Below are positions 41,373 through 49,881 of a stretch of 64,000 nt of DNA, piece after piece. Each line of letters begins with the position of its first letter. Position 1 is the stretch's first letter. This DNA is from Pseudomonas helmanticensis (GTDB lineage Bacteria > Pseudomonadota > Gammaproteobacteria > Pseudomonadales > Pseudomonadaceae): contig NZ_FXUY01000002.1 in assembly GCF_900182985.1 (NCBI RefSeq), positions 2,501 through 66,500 on the forward strand, read 5' to 3'. The translations under genes were made by a program, and so were the position numbers. The notes under the pieces are model-generated. The model was not told the DNA's origin and searched no databases. It saw only the letters and a program-made list of their open reading frames with translations.

Positions 41373-41726
41373 TTACTCGGCTTTCAGGCCGTCAGCGGAG
41401 ACCGCTTTGACGCCTTTGATTTTCTTGGTGATGTTCACTGCGGTGGTTTTCTGAGCTTCGGTGATCGCTACAGTCGACGACAGCGACACAACGCCTTTGT
41501 TGGTTTCTACTTTGATGTCGGTGCCTGGAATGCCTTTTTCGGTCACCAGGTCGCTTTTGACTTTGGTAGTGATCCAGGTATCGGAAGTACTTTCTTTAGC
41601 CTTGGTCATTTCACCGGCGGCCAGGGTCATAGGAGCCTGGGTAGCCTGGGTGGTTTGTGCGAAAGCGCCGGTCATGGTCAGGGTCAGCGCGGTAGCAGCA
41701 GCGGCAGTGATAGCGAACTTCTTCAT
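41373..41726 (-). CDS. Periplasmic BON-domain protein (OsmY-like)
   Basis: The 117-residue product has a signal peptide (MKKFAITAAAATALTLTMTGAFA) and one BON domain (WITTKVKSDLVTEKGIPG, VSLSSTVAITEAQKTTAVNITKKIKGVKAV). BON domains bind phospholipid or act in envelope stress; OsmY has two, so this is a single-domain form. A GGAG box precedes the ATG. A sigma54-like promoter lies ~65 bp upstream, which is unusual for this family. Confidence 0.88.
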   Translation of the reverse strand: MKKFAITAAAATALTLTMTGAFAQTTQATQAPMTLAAGEMTKAKESTSDTWITTKVKSDLVTEKGIPGTDIKVETNKGVVSLSSTVAITEAQKTTAVNITKKIKGVKAVSADGLKAE

Positions 41727-41790
41727 ACGAGTAACTCCTGTTTTTCTGGAAAGTCTGCTGTGTGTCTTGTCAGCAGGGTTACGGTAGATA

Positions 41791-41808
41791 TTGCGAACGC
41801 TGTGCCAA
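41791..41808 (-). promoter_or_regulatory. Candidate sigma54 promoter of the BON gene
   Basis: On the minus strand TTGGCACAGCGTTCGCAA has GG and GC spaced by ten bases. It matches the -24 element fully (TTGGCAC) and the -12 element with one mismatch (TCGC for TTGC). The start site would be near 41780. Confidence 0.6.
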
Positions 41809-41870
41809 CTTTTTCAAAGAGATAAAATCGTTATAAATCAAATAGTTACTAATAACGCAAATTTTCGGAT

Positions 41871-41887
41871 TCATGCAATTTGCATGA
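41871..41887. promoter_or_regulatory. Perfect 17-bp palindrome, possible activator site
   Basis: TCATGCAATTTGCATGA is an exact palindrome with a one-base centre, ~95 bp upstream of the predicted start of the BON transcript. A related half-site (GCATGCAAG) follows at 41901-41910. Confidence 0.5.
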
Positions 41888-41974
41888 CTGCGGATTAAAT
41901 CGCATGCAAGTTGCGGTTTTTTGGAAAGTTCCTAACACGCTGAAATTATTGAAGCTTTTGTGAAGTGCCGGGCA

Positions 41975-42006
41975 ATGAAAAATGCCCCGCAGTGCGGGGC
42001 ATTTGG
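41975..42006 (-). terminator. pilA terminator
   Basis: The stem AAATGCCCCGC/GCGGGGCATTT with a three-base loop lies 22 bp after the pilA stop on the minus strand and ends in a T-rich stretch. It could act in both directions. Confidence 0.88.
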
Positions 42007-42025
42007 TTCAGCTCCAAAACGCGGA

Positions 42026-42448
42026 TCATGTACCGCTGGCGGTGCAGCCTTTTGGCGAATAATCCGGGGATACCGTAGTACCGCAAGACCAGCCGTTGGC
42101 AGCGGTACGGGTCAGCGTAATGGTTTTGCCCAGCACAGGGGCCGGAGCATTGGCGATCGTGCAAACAATTGTGCCCGCGCCATCGGCAGCAGTGCCCGAA
42201 GCGGTCAGCGCGCAGTTGGATGTGGTGGTGCCGGCATCCCCTTTGACCAGAGCGAGCGTCGGGTTGGTACCTTGATTGATGGTGTCTTCGAACGGCACTT
42301 TCAGTGCGCTAATTTCCGCCAGGCCCGCCGTTACCTTGGATCGCGCCTGATATTTGGAGTACTGCGGCAAGGCGATGGTCGCCAGAATGCCGATGATCGC
42401 CACAACGATCAGCAGCTCGATCAGAGTAAAACCTTGTTGTTTTTTCAT
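42026..42448 (-). CDS. pilA: Type IV major pilin
   Basis: PilA is the structural subunit of type IV pili. The 140-residue prepilin has a six-residue leader (MKKQQG) before the conserved FTLIELLIVVAIIGILA helix with Glu5. PilD should cut after the glycine and methylate the Phe. C-terminal cysteines (WSCGTT...PKGC) form the expected disulfide loop, and a second pair lies centrally. The start at 42448 follows GGAG; the long upstream frame is not pilin. It is divergent from pilB. Confidence 0.96.
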   Translation of the reverse strand: MKKQQGFTLIELLIVVAIIGILATIALPQYSKYQARSKVTAGLAEISALKVPFEDTINQGTNPTLALVKGDAGTTTSNCALTASGTAADGAGTIVCTIANAPAPVLGKTITLTRTAANGWSCGTTVSPDYSPKGCTASGT

Positions 42449-42496
42449 AGACACGCTCCATGCATGAGTCGAAATCTCATGATCTGAACAAGGATC

Positions 42497-42513
42497 AGCA
42501 CAGCCCATGCCAA
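42497..42513 (-). promoter_or_regulatory. Sigma54 promoter of pilA
   Basis: On the minus strand TTGGCATGGGCTGTGCT has GG and GC ten bases apart. It predicts a start near 42485 and a ~37-nt leader. The cognate activator PilR is encoded at 60190. Confidence 0.82.
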
Positions 42514-42674
42514 CGCCGTCCAGGCCCCGTGCATTGGCCGGGAAGCGCAAGCAACGCCGTTTCCTACAACCTGCAACCGCACTATCTGACACTTTTTGTC
42601 ACCTGCACCTGACGTGTTTGGCGCTGTCACTTGACTAGGCTATAAGTCATGAACTGCTAGCGTGCGGAATCCCC

Positions 42675-44375
42675 ATGAATGACATCGCTCTGAGCGGTCT
42701 GGCCAAGCAATTGGTGCAGGCCGAACTGCTTACGGAAAAAAGCGCCCAGCAGGCCTGGCAGCAGGCCCAGCGCAATCGGCTGTCGCTGGTCAGTTATCTG
42801 GTGCAGAACAAACTGGTGAAGAGCTCGCAGGTGGCGGAAATCGCCTCGGAGCATTTCGGTATGGCGTTCCTTGATCTCAATTGCCTGGACAAGGAAACCC
42901 AGCCCAAGGGACTGGTCAGCGAAAAACTCGTGCGCCAGCATCACGCCCTGCCCTTGTGGCGGCGCGGAAACAAGCTGTTCGTGGGCATTTCCGACCCGAG
43001 CAACCATCAGGCGATCAACGACATCCAGTTCAGCACCGGGCTGAGTACCGAAGCCATTCTGGTCGAGGACGACAAACTCACCGAAGCCATCGAAAAATTC
43101 TTCGACACCCACGCCAGTGGCCTCGAAGACATGGCCGATGTCGATCTCGACGGCCTTGATGTCGAAGCCATCGACGACAGCAAGCAGGACGCCATTGCCG
43201 GACTCGACGCCGACGATGCGCCGGTGGTGCGTTTCGTCCACAAGATGCTGCTCGACGCGATCAAGAGCGGCTCGTCCGACCTGCACTTCGAACCTTACGA
43301 GAAGAACTATCGAGTGCGCGTGCGCACCGACGGCATGCTGCGCGAAGTGGCCAAGCCACCGATCCAGTTGGCCGGGCGCATTGCCGCGCGCCTGAAAGTC
43401 ATGGCCAGCCTCGATATCTCGGAACGGCGCAAACCGCAGGACGGGCGGATCAAGATGCGCCTGTCGAAGAGCAAGTCGATCGATTTCCGGGTCAACACGC
43501 TGCCGACCCTGTGGGGCGAAAAAGTCGTGATCCGGATTCTCGACCCGTCCAGCGCGCAGATCGGCATAGATGCCCTCGGCTATGAACCGGCGCAGAAAGA
43601 CCTGTACATGGCTGCACTCAAGCAACCGCAAGGGATGATCCTGGTCACCGGCCCGACCGGCTCGGGCAAGACCGTGTCGCTGTACACCGGCCTGAATATC
43701 CTCAACACCGTCGACATCAATATTTCCACCGCCGAAGACCCGGTGGAGATCAACATGGAAGGCATCAACCAGGTCAACGTCAATCCCAAGCAGGGGCTGG
43801 ACTTTGCCCAGGCCCTGCGCTCGTTTCTGCGACAGGACCCGGACGTGATCATGGTCGGCGAGATACGTGACCTGGAAACCGCCGAGATCGCCATCAAGGC
43901 GGCACAGACCGGTCACTTGGTACTGTCGACCCTGCACACCAACAGCGCCGCGGAAACCCTGACCCGTTTGCACAATATGGGCATCCCCGGTTTCAACATC
44001 GCCACGTCGGTCAGCCTGATCATCGCCCAGCGTCTGGCGCGCAAGTTATGCAGCCACTGCAAGAAAGCCATCGAGATCCCTCGCGAAACCCTGCTCAAGG
44101 AAGGTTTCCCCGAGGAACGCATCGGCCATTTCACGATCTACGAGCCGCTCGGTTGCGATCACTGCAACGGCGGATACAAGGGTCGCGTGGGGATTTATGA
44201 AGTGGTGAAAAACACACCGGAGCTGCAACGACTGATCATGGCCGAAGGCAACTCGCTGGAAATCGACAGCCAGATGCGCCGCGACGGCTTCGACGACCTG
44301 CGCACCTCAGGGCTGCACAAGGCCATGCAAGGCATCACCAGCCTTGAAGAAATCAACCGGGTCACCAAGGACTGA
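42675..44375 (+). CDS. pilB: Type IV pilus extension ATPase PilB
   Basis: PilB is the cytoplasmic hexameric motor that drives pilus assembly. The 566-residue protein has N-terminal MshEN/GSPII_E domains (~1-170). The ATPase core has Walker A GPTGSGKT (residues 326-333), an Asp box (EDPVE), and Walker B VIMVGEIRDLETAE. The tetracysteine zinc site is visible (CSHCKK and CDHCNGG). It heads pilB-pilC-pilD-coaE-yacG, with spacings of two bases or overlaps. Confidence 0.97.
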   Translation: MNDIALSGLAKQLVQAELLTEKSAQQAWQQAQRNRLSLVSYLVQNKLVKSSQVAEIASEHFGMAFLDLNCLDKETQPKGLVSEKLVRQHHALPLWRRGNKLFVGISDPSNHQAINDIQFSTGLSTEAILVEDDKLTEAIEKFFDTHASGLEDMADVDLDGLDVEAIDDSKQDAIAGLDADDAPVVRFVHKMLLDAIKSGSSDLHFEPYEKNYRVRVRTDGMLREVAKPPIQLAGRIAARLKVMASLDISERRKPQDGRIKMRLSKSKSIDFRVNTLPTLWGEKVVIRILDPSSAQIGIDALGYEPAQKDLYMAALKQPQGMILVTGPTGSGKTVSLYTGLNILNTVDINISTAEDPVEINMEGINQVNVNPKQGLDFAQALRSFLRQDPDVIMVGEIRDLETAEIAIKAAQTGHLVLSTLHTNSAAETLTRLHNMGIPGFNIATSVSLIIAQRLARKLCSHCKKAIEIPRETLLKEGFPEERIGHFTIYEPLGCDHCNGGYKGRVGIYEVVKNTPELQRLIMAEGNSLEIDSQMRRDGFDDLRTSGLHKAMQGITSLEEINRVTKD

Positions 44376-44377
44376 AC

Positions 44378-45595
44378 ATGGCGGTCAAGGCAGCGAAAAT
44401 CAGCATCTATGCCTGGGAAGGCACGGACCGCAAAGGCAGCAAGGTCACCGGGGAACTGAGCGGGCAAAACCCCGCACTGATCAAGGCGCAGCTGCGCAAA
44501 CAGGGGATCAACCCTGGCAAGGTGCGCAAGAAGTCCGCCTCTTTGCTGAGTTTCGGCAAACGCATCAAGGCGCAGGACATCGCCCTGTTCACCCGCCAGA
44601 TGGCGACCATGATGAAGGCCGGCGTGCCGCTGTTGCAGTCGTTCGACATCATTGGCGAAGGCTTCGAAAACCCGGCCATGCGCAAACTGGTGGACGACGT
44701 GAAACAGGAAGTCGCGGCCGGTAACAGCTTCGCCACGGCCCTGCGCAAGAAGCCGCAATATTTCGACGAGTTGTATTGCAACCTGGTCGATGCCGGCGAG
44801 CAGTCCGGCGCCCTCGACACGCTGCTCGAGCGGGTCGCGACCTATAAGGAGAAAAGCGAACGCCTGAAGGCCAAGATCAAGAAAGCCATGACCTACCCGA
44901 CGGCGGTGTTATTGGTCGCGGCCGTGGTGACCGGGATTCTGCTGGTAAAAGTGGTGCCGCAATTCCAGTCGGTATTTTCCGGTTTCGGCGCCGAGCTGCC
45001 CGCCTTCACCCTGATGGTCATCAGCCTGTCGGCGTTCATGCAGCAATGGTGGTGGGCGATCCTCGGCGTATTGGTGGTGGCGATTTTCGGCACCCGTCAT
45101 GCGCTGAAAACATCTCAGGCCTTGCGCGACCGCAAAGACACCTGGCTGCTGAAACTGCCTCTGGTCGGCACGCTGCTGTACAAGTCCGCCGTCGCCCGCT
45201 TCGCCCGCACCCTGTCGACAACGTTCGCCGCCGGTGTGCCGCTGGTCGAGGCGCTCGACTCGGTTGCGGGTGCCACCGGCAACGTGGTGTTCAAACGCGC
45301 GGTGCTGCGGATTCGTCAGGACGTCTCGACCGGTATGCAGCTGAATTTTTCCATGCGCTCCACCGGGGTCTTTCCCAATATGGCCGTGCAGATGACCGCG
45401 ATCGGCGAAGAGTCCGGTGCGCTGGACGAGATGCTCGACAAGGTCGCCGGGTTTTACGAAGAGGAAGTGGATAACATGGTCGACAACCTCACCAGCCTCA
45501 TGGAGCCATTCATCATGGTGGTGCTGGGGGTGATCGTCGGCGGGCTGGTCGTGGCCATGTACTTGCCGATCTTCCAACTCGGCTCAGCGATCTGA
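44378..45595 (+). CDS. pilC: Type IV pilus inner-membrane platform protein PilC
   Basis: The 405-residue protein has two GspF domains with the motifs FTRQMATMMKAGVPLLQSFDIIG and FARTLSTTFAAGVPLVEALDSVAGA. Three membrane segments are visible (~175-195, ~220-240, C-terminal ~375-395). It anchors PilB to the pilus base. The start lies two bases after the pilB stop. Confidence 0.97.
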   Translation: MAVKAAKISIYAWEGTDRKGSKVTGELSGQNPALIKAQLRKQGINPGKVRKKSASLLSFGKRIKAQDIALFTRQMATMMKAGVPLLQSFDIIGEGFENPAMRKLVDDVKQEVAAGNSFATALRKKPQYFDELYCNLVDAGEQSGALDTLLERVATYKEKSERLKAKIKKAMTYPTAVLLVAAVVTGILLVKVVPQFQSVFSGFGAELPAFTLMVISLSAFMQQWWWAILGVLVVAIFGTRHALKTSQALRDRKDTWLLKLPLVGTLLYKSAVARFARTLSTTFAAGVPLVEALDSVAGATGNVVFKRAVLRIRQDVSTGMQLNFSMRSTGVFPNMAVQMTAIGEESGALDEMLDKVAGFYEEEVDNMVDNLTSLMEPFIMVVLGVIVGGLVVAMYLPIFQLGSAI

Positions 45596-45596
45596 C

Positions 45597-46469
45597 ATGC
45601 CTATCGACGAACTGTTTGCCCTGTATCCGCTGGCCTTTGTTTGCACCGCGTTGCTGCTCGGCCTGGTGGTCGGCAGCTTCCTCAACGTGTTGATCTGGCG
45701 TCTGCCGAAAATGCTCGAGCGCGATTGGCGTCAGCAGGCCCACGACGTATTGGGCTTGCCTGCCGAACCACCGCTGCCCACCTACAACCTGATGCTGCCG
45801 CACTCCGAATGTCCGCATTGCGCGCATCGAATTCGCGCGTGGGAAAACATTCCGCTGCTCAGTTATCTGGCGCTGCGCGGACGTTGCTCAGCCTGCGCGG
45901 CAGCGATCAGCAAACGTTATCCACTGACCGAACTGGCCTGCGGCTTGCTCTCGGCATTCATCGCCTGGCATTTCGGTTTTGGCTGGCCGGCCGCTCTGCT
46001 GATCTTCCTCAGCTGGGGGTTGCTGGCGATGAGCTTGATCGACATCGAGCATCAACTGCTGCCTGATGTGCTGGTGCTGCCGTTGCTGTGGCTGGGTCTG
46101 ATCGTCAACAGTTTCGGGCTGTTCGTGCCGCTGCATGACGCGTTGTGGGGCACCGTCGCCGGTTACATGGCGCTGTGGTCGGTGTTCTGGCTGTTCAAGT
46201 TGCTGACCGGCAAGGACGGCATGGGCCATGGCGATTTCAAGCTGCTGGCGTTGTTCGGCGCCTGGGGCGGTTGGCAGATTCTGCCGCTGACGATTCTGCT
46301 GTCGTCGTTGGTGGGCGCGGTGATCGGGGTGATTCTGTTGCGTTTGCGCGCGCAGGAAACCTCCACGCCAATCCCTTTCGGCCCCTATCTGGCAATTGCC
46401 GGCTGGATTGCCATGCTCTGGGGTGGTCAAATAACCGACTTCTATTGGCAGTTTGTCGGTTTGAAATGA
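45597..46469 (+). CDS. pilD: Prepilin peptidase / N-methyltransferase
   Basis: PilD cleaves and N-methylates type IV prepilins and type II pseudopilins. The 290-residue membrane protein has the zinc tetracysteine (Cys72, Cys75, Cys97, Cys100). The two catalytic aspartates lie in SLIDIEHQL (Asp149) and GHGDFKL (Asp213, the GxGD-type site). Its substrates PilA and PilE are encoded in this window. Confidence 0.97.
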   Translation: MPIDELFALYPLAFVCTALLLGLVVGSFLNVLIWRLPKMLERDWRQQAHDVLGLPAEPPLPTYNLMLPHSECPHCAHRIRAWENIPLLSYLALRGRCSACAAAISKRYPLTELACGLLSAFIAWHFGFGWPAALLIFLSWGLLAMSLIDIEHQLLPDVLVLPLLWLGLIVNSFGLFVPLHDALWGTVAGYMALWSVFWLFKLLTGKDGMGHGDFKLLALFGAWGGWQILPLTILLSSLVGAVIGVILLRLRAQETSTPIPFGPYLAIAGWIAMLWGGQITDFYWQFVGLK

Positions 46470-47089
46470 ATACCCTTGTGGAAAAACCCTGGATTCTCGG
46501 CCTGACCGGCGGCATTGGCAGCGGCAAAAGCGCGGCGGCCCAGCACTTCATCGACCTTGGCATCCATGTTGTGGATGCCGATCATGCGGCGCGCTGGGTG
46601 GTCGAACCGGGACGTCCGGCGCTGGCGAAGATTGCCGAACATTTCGGCCCCGGCGTGTTACAAGCTGACGGCACACTCGACCGTGCGGCCTTGCGCAAAC
46701 TGATCTTCGAGATTGCAGAGGAGCGCCGCTGGCTCGAAGCCCTGTTGCATCCGTTGATCGCAGAAGAGATCGCCCATCATCTGGCGCTGGCAAAATCGCC
46801 TTACGCGATTCTGGTTTCGCCGCTGTTGATCGAGTCCGGGCAATACGCGATGACCCAGCGCATCCTGGTCATCGATGCCCCGCAACAACTGCAGATCGAA
46901 CGCACCTTGCAGCGTGACCAGACCAGCGAGCAGCAGGTTCAGGCAATCCTCAAGGCGCAATCAAGCCGTGAAGACCGTGTGAGCCGTGCCGACGATGTGG
47001 TGGTCAACGACCGCGACCTCGCTTGGCTGCAGAGCGAAGTCGAGCGTCTGCATCAGTTTTACCTGACTTTATCCGGAGGCCAAGCATGA
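46466..47089 (+). CDS. coaE: Dephospho-CoA kinase
   Basis: CoaE phosphorylates dephospho-CoA, the last step of coenzyme A synthesis, so it acts downstream of the pan genes in this window. The 207-residue enzyme has Walker [14 protein letters not shown] and the lid/CoA motif HPLIAEEI. The ATG at 46466 overlaps the pilD stop by four bases. A longer frame beginning inside pilD is not real. The pilD-coaE-yacG order is conserved in gamma-proteobacteria. Confidence 0.96.
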   Translation: MNTLVEKPWILGLTGGIGSGKSAAAQHFIDLGIHVVDADHAARWVVEPGRPALAKIAEHFGPGVLQADGTLDRAALRKLIFEIAEERRWLEALLHPLIAEEIAHHLALAKSPYAILVSPLLIESGQYAMTQRILVIDAPQQLQIERTLQRDQTSEQQVQAILKAQSSREDRVSRADDVVVNDRDLAWLQSEVERLHQFYLTLSGGQA

Positions 47090-47286
47090 GCCAGATCCCC
47101 ACCGTTGAATGCCCAACCTGCGGCGCCCCCGTGGAATTCACGCCTGAAAGCGAATTTCGTCCATTCTGCTCCGCGCGCTGCAAACTGATCGACCTCGGCG
47201 CCTGGGCCTCTGAAGAACACAAGATTCCAGTCGCACCGGATGCCGAGGACGAAATGTTTTCCGGGGACTTCGACCCGCGTCACTGA
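47086..47286 (+). CDS. yacG: DNA gyrase inhibitor YacG
   Basis: The 66-residue zinc-finger protein has the four cysteines in [10 protein letters not shown] and [12 protein letters not shown]. The C-terminus is acidic. In E. coli YacG binds GyrB and blocks DNA binding. The start overlaps coaE (ATGA), making it the last gene of the pilBCD unit. Confidence 0.95.
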   Translation: MSQIPTVECPTCGAPVEFTPESEFRPFCSARCKLIDLGAWASEEHKIPVAPDAEDEMFSGDFDPRH

Positions 47287-47292
47287 TCCCGT

Positions 47293-47508
47293 TCAGGGGC
47301 GCATAAAGCCGTAGTCCTGATCGTCGTCGAGGTTTTCCGCGAGAAAGCGCAATTCGTCGGCCAGGTCTTCGGCGTTGCGCACGGCCTTGCTTTGTTGCAC
47401 CACCGCACTGAGCAAAGCGCGCAAACTCAAGCCGGGGTCAAACCCCACCTCCTGCGCCATGTCCAGACTTTGCCGGGTTTCCTGCCTCGCCCACTCGTAA
47501 ACACTCAT
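47293..47508 (-). CDS. Small conserved hypothetical protein
   Basis: The 71-residue product (MSVYEWARQETRQSLDMAQE...) is acidic and probably helical, without a signal peptide. An AGGAG box lies seven to eight bases before the ATG. Stop codons of this gene and yacG are only a few bases apart in convergent orientation. I do not recognise the family beyond conservation at this position in Pseudomonas. Confidence 0.75.
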   Translation of the reverse strand: MSVYEWARQETRQSLDMAQEVGFDPGLSLRALLSAVVQQSKAVRNAEDLADELRFLAENLDDDQDYGFMRP

Positions 47509-47573
47509 GCCGCTGCTCCTGAAGGGATTTGCGCGAGCATGAAATTTCCCGTGGATGGCCGGTTTGATGTGGA

Positions 47574-48263
47574 TCAAGACTTCCGATCGTCGTCCTTCCA
47601 CGGCGCCGAAAGGTAGCGGGTGCGGTTGAAGGTCTCCAGCCATTCCGGGCAGAACACCACCAGGGCGCTGATGACCATGCCGTTGATGAACGCCTCGGGG
47701 AAAATGATCAGCCACAGGTAACCGATGAAGTCTTCGAGCCATTCCGGCATGGCGAAGAGACCGTCGTACCAGAGCAGCGTCAGGCTCAGCAGCAGGCAAA
47801 ACAACGCCGACAGCGCGGCAGCCAGAAACCCCGAACAGAAAATATAAACGAAGGGATTACGCGGCTGCGCACGTTCGACCAGAATCGCCACGCACTCGGT
47901 GATCAGCACGGGCAGCAAAATAAACAATGAGCCGTTGACCCCCATCGCCGCGAGATCCTGGCGCCCGAGCAACACCAGACCGATTTGCGCCACCAGCCCG
48001 CCAACAATCGCCAAGGGCCAGTCCAGCAGCAAGGTCACCGCCGTCATACCGATAAAGTGATACGACACGCCGGTGTCGAAATCCCTGCGCACCAGCCACA
48101 GCAGAAACAACGCGAACACCGTGCCGAACAGCAGGTGTTGACGACGACTGTCACTGAACAATTCGAGCCACGGCACCCTCAAGACCGCCCAGAGCAGCGC
48201 CGGCAAGTAAATCAGCCAACCGAATGTCAGACTTGCCGTCGAAAGCAGTTCAGCCCCAATCAT
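47574..48263 (-). CDS. CbiM-like multi-pass membrane protein, energy-coupling-factor permease family
   Basis: The 229-residue protein has about six membrane segments and the CbiM-like stretch SYHFIGMTAVTLLLDWPLAIVGG. Bona fide CbiM/NikM proteins begin with Met-His and use that histidine for metal; this protein starts MIGAELLST. No ECF ATPase or T component gene adjoins it. Metal uptake is therefore unproven. The ATG at 48263 follows GGGAG; an earlier start at 48287 is less likely. Confidence 0.75.
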   Translation of the reverse strand: MIGAELLSTASLTFGWLIYLPALLWAVLRVPWLELFSDSRRQHLLFGTVFALFLLWLVRRDFDTGVSYHFIGMTAVTLLLDWPLAIVGGLVAQIGLVLLGRQDLAAMGVNGSLFILLPVLITECVAILVERAQPRNPFVYIFCSGFLAAALSALFCLLLSLTLLWYDGLFAMPEWLEDFIGYLWLIIFPEAFINGMVISALVVFCPEWLETFNRTRYLSAPWKDDDRKS

Positions 48264-48292
48264 GACTCCCTCACCCTCCATCGACATTACCC

Positions 48293-48373
48293 TATAGGAG
48301 CTGCCGCAGGCTGCGATCTTTTGATCTTGTTCTTTTTACAGTCAAAAGATCGCAGCCTTCGGCAGCTCCTACA
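48293..48373. repeat. Inverted REP doublet, family A
   Basis: Two facing arms have the GTAGGAG-type ends outermost; the left end reads TATAGGAG, a one-base variant, and the arms differ at GCAGGC versus GAAGGC. It lies between divergent genes. Confidence 0.88.
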
Positions 48374-48442
48374 AGGCCGAGGTGAACGGGCGGTGCAAGC
48401 AAAGCTTTCAGCTTGTCGCATTTGGACGCTAAGCTTGGGCTT

Positions 48443-49069
48443 ATGGATGACTCAGATTATTTACGCCTGCTGACCATCGCGGCCGAGCAGGCCAACGCGT
48501 TCCTGTCCAATGCCCGCAAATGGGAGCGTGAGCGTTGGGTTTGCCAGCGCCTGCTGCAAGGCTTGAATATTCCCTACCGCGTCGACGAATTCGCGCCGGC
48601 CGGTGAACCGCCGGACGTGCTGTTTCGCGAAGCCAATTTCGAAGTGTTCTTCGTCCTCGACGAGGGGCGTCGGCTCAATGACGAATGGCGCGATGAGTTG
48701 CAGCGCCGCCGCAGCGCGTTTTCTCTCAGCCAACTGGTTCGCCGCGAAGCCAAGCCCAAGCGCATCCCGGCCAATGAATTCCTCATGCGACTGGCACCGA
48801 CCTTGCGCAAAAAAGCCCACAACTACAAAGAGCGCGGCATGGATCTCGGTGAACTGGACATCATCGCCTTCGCCAGCCTCAAGCGCGAAGTGCTCGACTT
48901 GAACAGCCACTTCCCGCCGCCCACCGAGTATCTGCGTCAGGGCTGGCGCTCGTTGTCGCTCGTCGGCCCGACCTTCGCCCGCGTGCTGTTCGCTCACCCG
49001 GACGCGCCGGACTTTCTGCGCAGCAACCTTGGCCGCAGCATCGTCTTCGATGTCGGGATCAGCCTGTGA
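48443..49069 (+). CDS. DUF1780 protein
   Basis: The 208-residue product begins MDDSDYLRLLTIAAEQANAFL and is rich in charged residues, without membrane segments. It matches the DUF1780 family by its N-terminal block and EVFFVLDEGRRLNDEW. This is a pseudomonad-type family of unknown function, with nuclease-like features proposed. The ATG at 48443 is assumed; the ribosome-binding site is weak. The stop overlaps the start of the MOSC gene. Confidence 0.8.
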   Translation: MDDSDYLRLLTIAAEQANAFLSNARKWERERWVCQRLLQGLNIPYRVDEFAPAGEPPDVLFREANFEVFFVLDEGRRLNDEWRDELQRRRSAFSLSQLVRREAKPKRIPANEFLMRLAPTLRKKAHNYKERGMDLGELDIIAFASLKREVLDLNSHFPPPTEYLRQGWRSLSLVGPTFARVLFAHPDAPDFLRSNLGRSIVFDVGISL

Positions 49070-49593
49070 CACCACTTCAGCAATTGATCGCGGATGTGCC
49101 GCAGACCGGATGTGTACGCTGGATCGGCGTGCGCCCCGAATCCCGTGGGCCGATGATCGAACTGGATGCGGTGGAAGCGCGGCTGGAAGCAGGGCTGACC
49201 GGCGACCACGCCCGCCCCGGTGTGCGTAATGCGCGTCAAGTGACGCTGATCCAGTTCGAACACTTGGCGGTGATCAACGCATTGATGGGCCGCCCTGACG
49301 ATCAACCGGTGAAACCTGAAGATCTGCGGCGCAATCTCGTTATCAGCGGTATCAATCTGTTTAGTCTGAAAGGTCGGCGCTTTCGCATCGGTCAGGCAAT
49401 ATTCGAAACCACGGGCTGGTGTCAGCCTTGCGCACGCCTGCAGAACAACCTTGGCCCCGGCACCTTTCAGGCCGTGCGCGGGCATGGCGGAATTACTGCG
49501 CGAGTGTTACAAAGCGGGATCATTCGCCTCGAAGACAGGGTGAGCGTCGAGCCGGTTCCGGACAGCGGCTATGCTCCGTTCAACCCCGGATAA
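49066..49593 (+). CDS. MOSC-domain protein
   Basis: The 175-residue product is a MOSC domain, related to the C-terminus of molybdenum-cofactor sulfurases. The conserved region NLVISGINLFSLKGRRFRIG and the cysteine motif WCQPCARL are present. It may handle sulfur or molybdenum cofactor, like YiiM-type reductase components, but the partner is unknown. It starts with GTG overlapping the upstream stop by four bases. Confidence 0.88.
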   Translation: MTPLQQLIADVPQTGCVRWIGVRPESRGPMIELDAVEARLEAGLTGDHARPGVRNARQVTLIQFEHLAVINALMGRPDDQPVKPEDLRRNLVISGINLFSLKGRRFRIGQAIFETTGWCQPCARLQNNLGPGTFQAVRGHGGITARVLQSGIIRLEDRVSVEPVPDSGYAPFNPG

Positions 49594-49644
49594 AAACCGC
49601 TGTAGCTTGCGCCCATTCAGCAACGTCTACCTGACGAGGCAATT

Positions 49645-49818
49645 ATGACCAGCCGCCTGAACCCCGAAGACCAGAAACATGTCGAAGAGTACCTGCAACT
49701 GTCCCAACATCGAGTCGAGCGCCGGCCTTTCCGGCCGTGGATGCTCCTCGTGCTGGTGCTGGCAGTGACCATTGGTCTGGGCCTGTTGAGCCGATTAATC
49801 AGTTACCTGACGCTGTGA
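49645..49818 (+). CDS. DUF3094 small membrane protein
   Basis: The 57-residue product begins MTSRLNPEDQKHVEEYLQLS and ends in one membrane segment (PWMLLVLVLAVTIGLGLLSRLI). The hydrophilic N-terminus with a cluster of arginines suggests an inside-facing N-terminus. It matches the DUF3094 family, of unknown function. It follows the MOSC gene by 51 bp and precedes the NDH-2-like gene by 63 bp. Confidence 0.8.
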   Translation: MTSRLNPEDQKHVEEYLQLSQHRVERRPFRPWMLLVLVLAVTIGLGLLSRLISYLTL

Positions 49819-49881
49819 GCTGCTTGGCGCTCGCTTGGGTAACCGCACCGATTTCCTTTAAAAACCTTGCGAGTTATCCCT

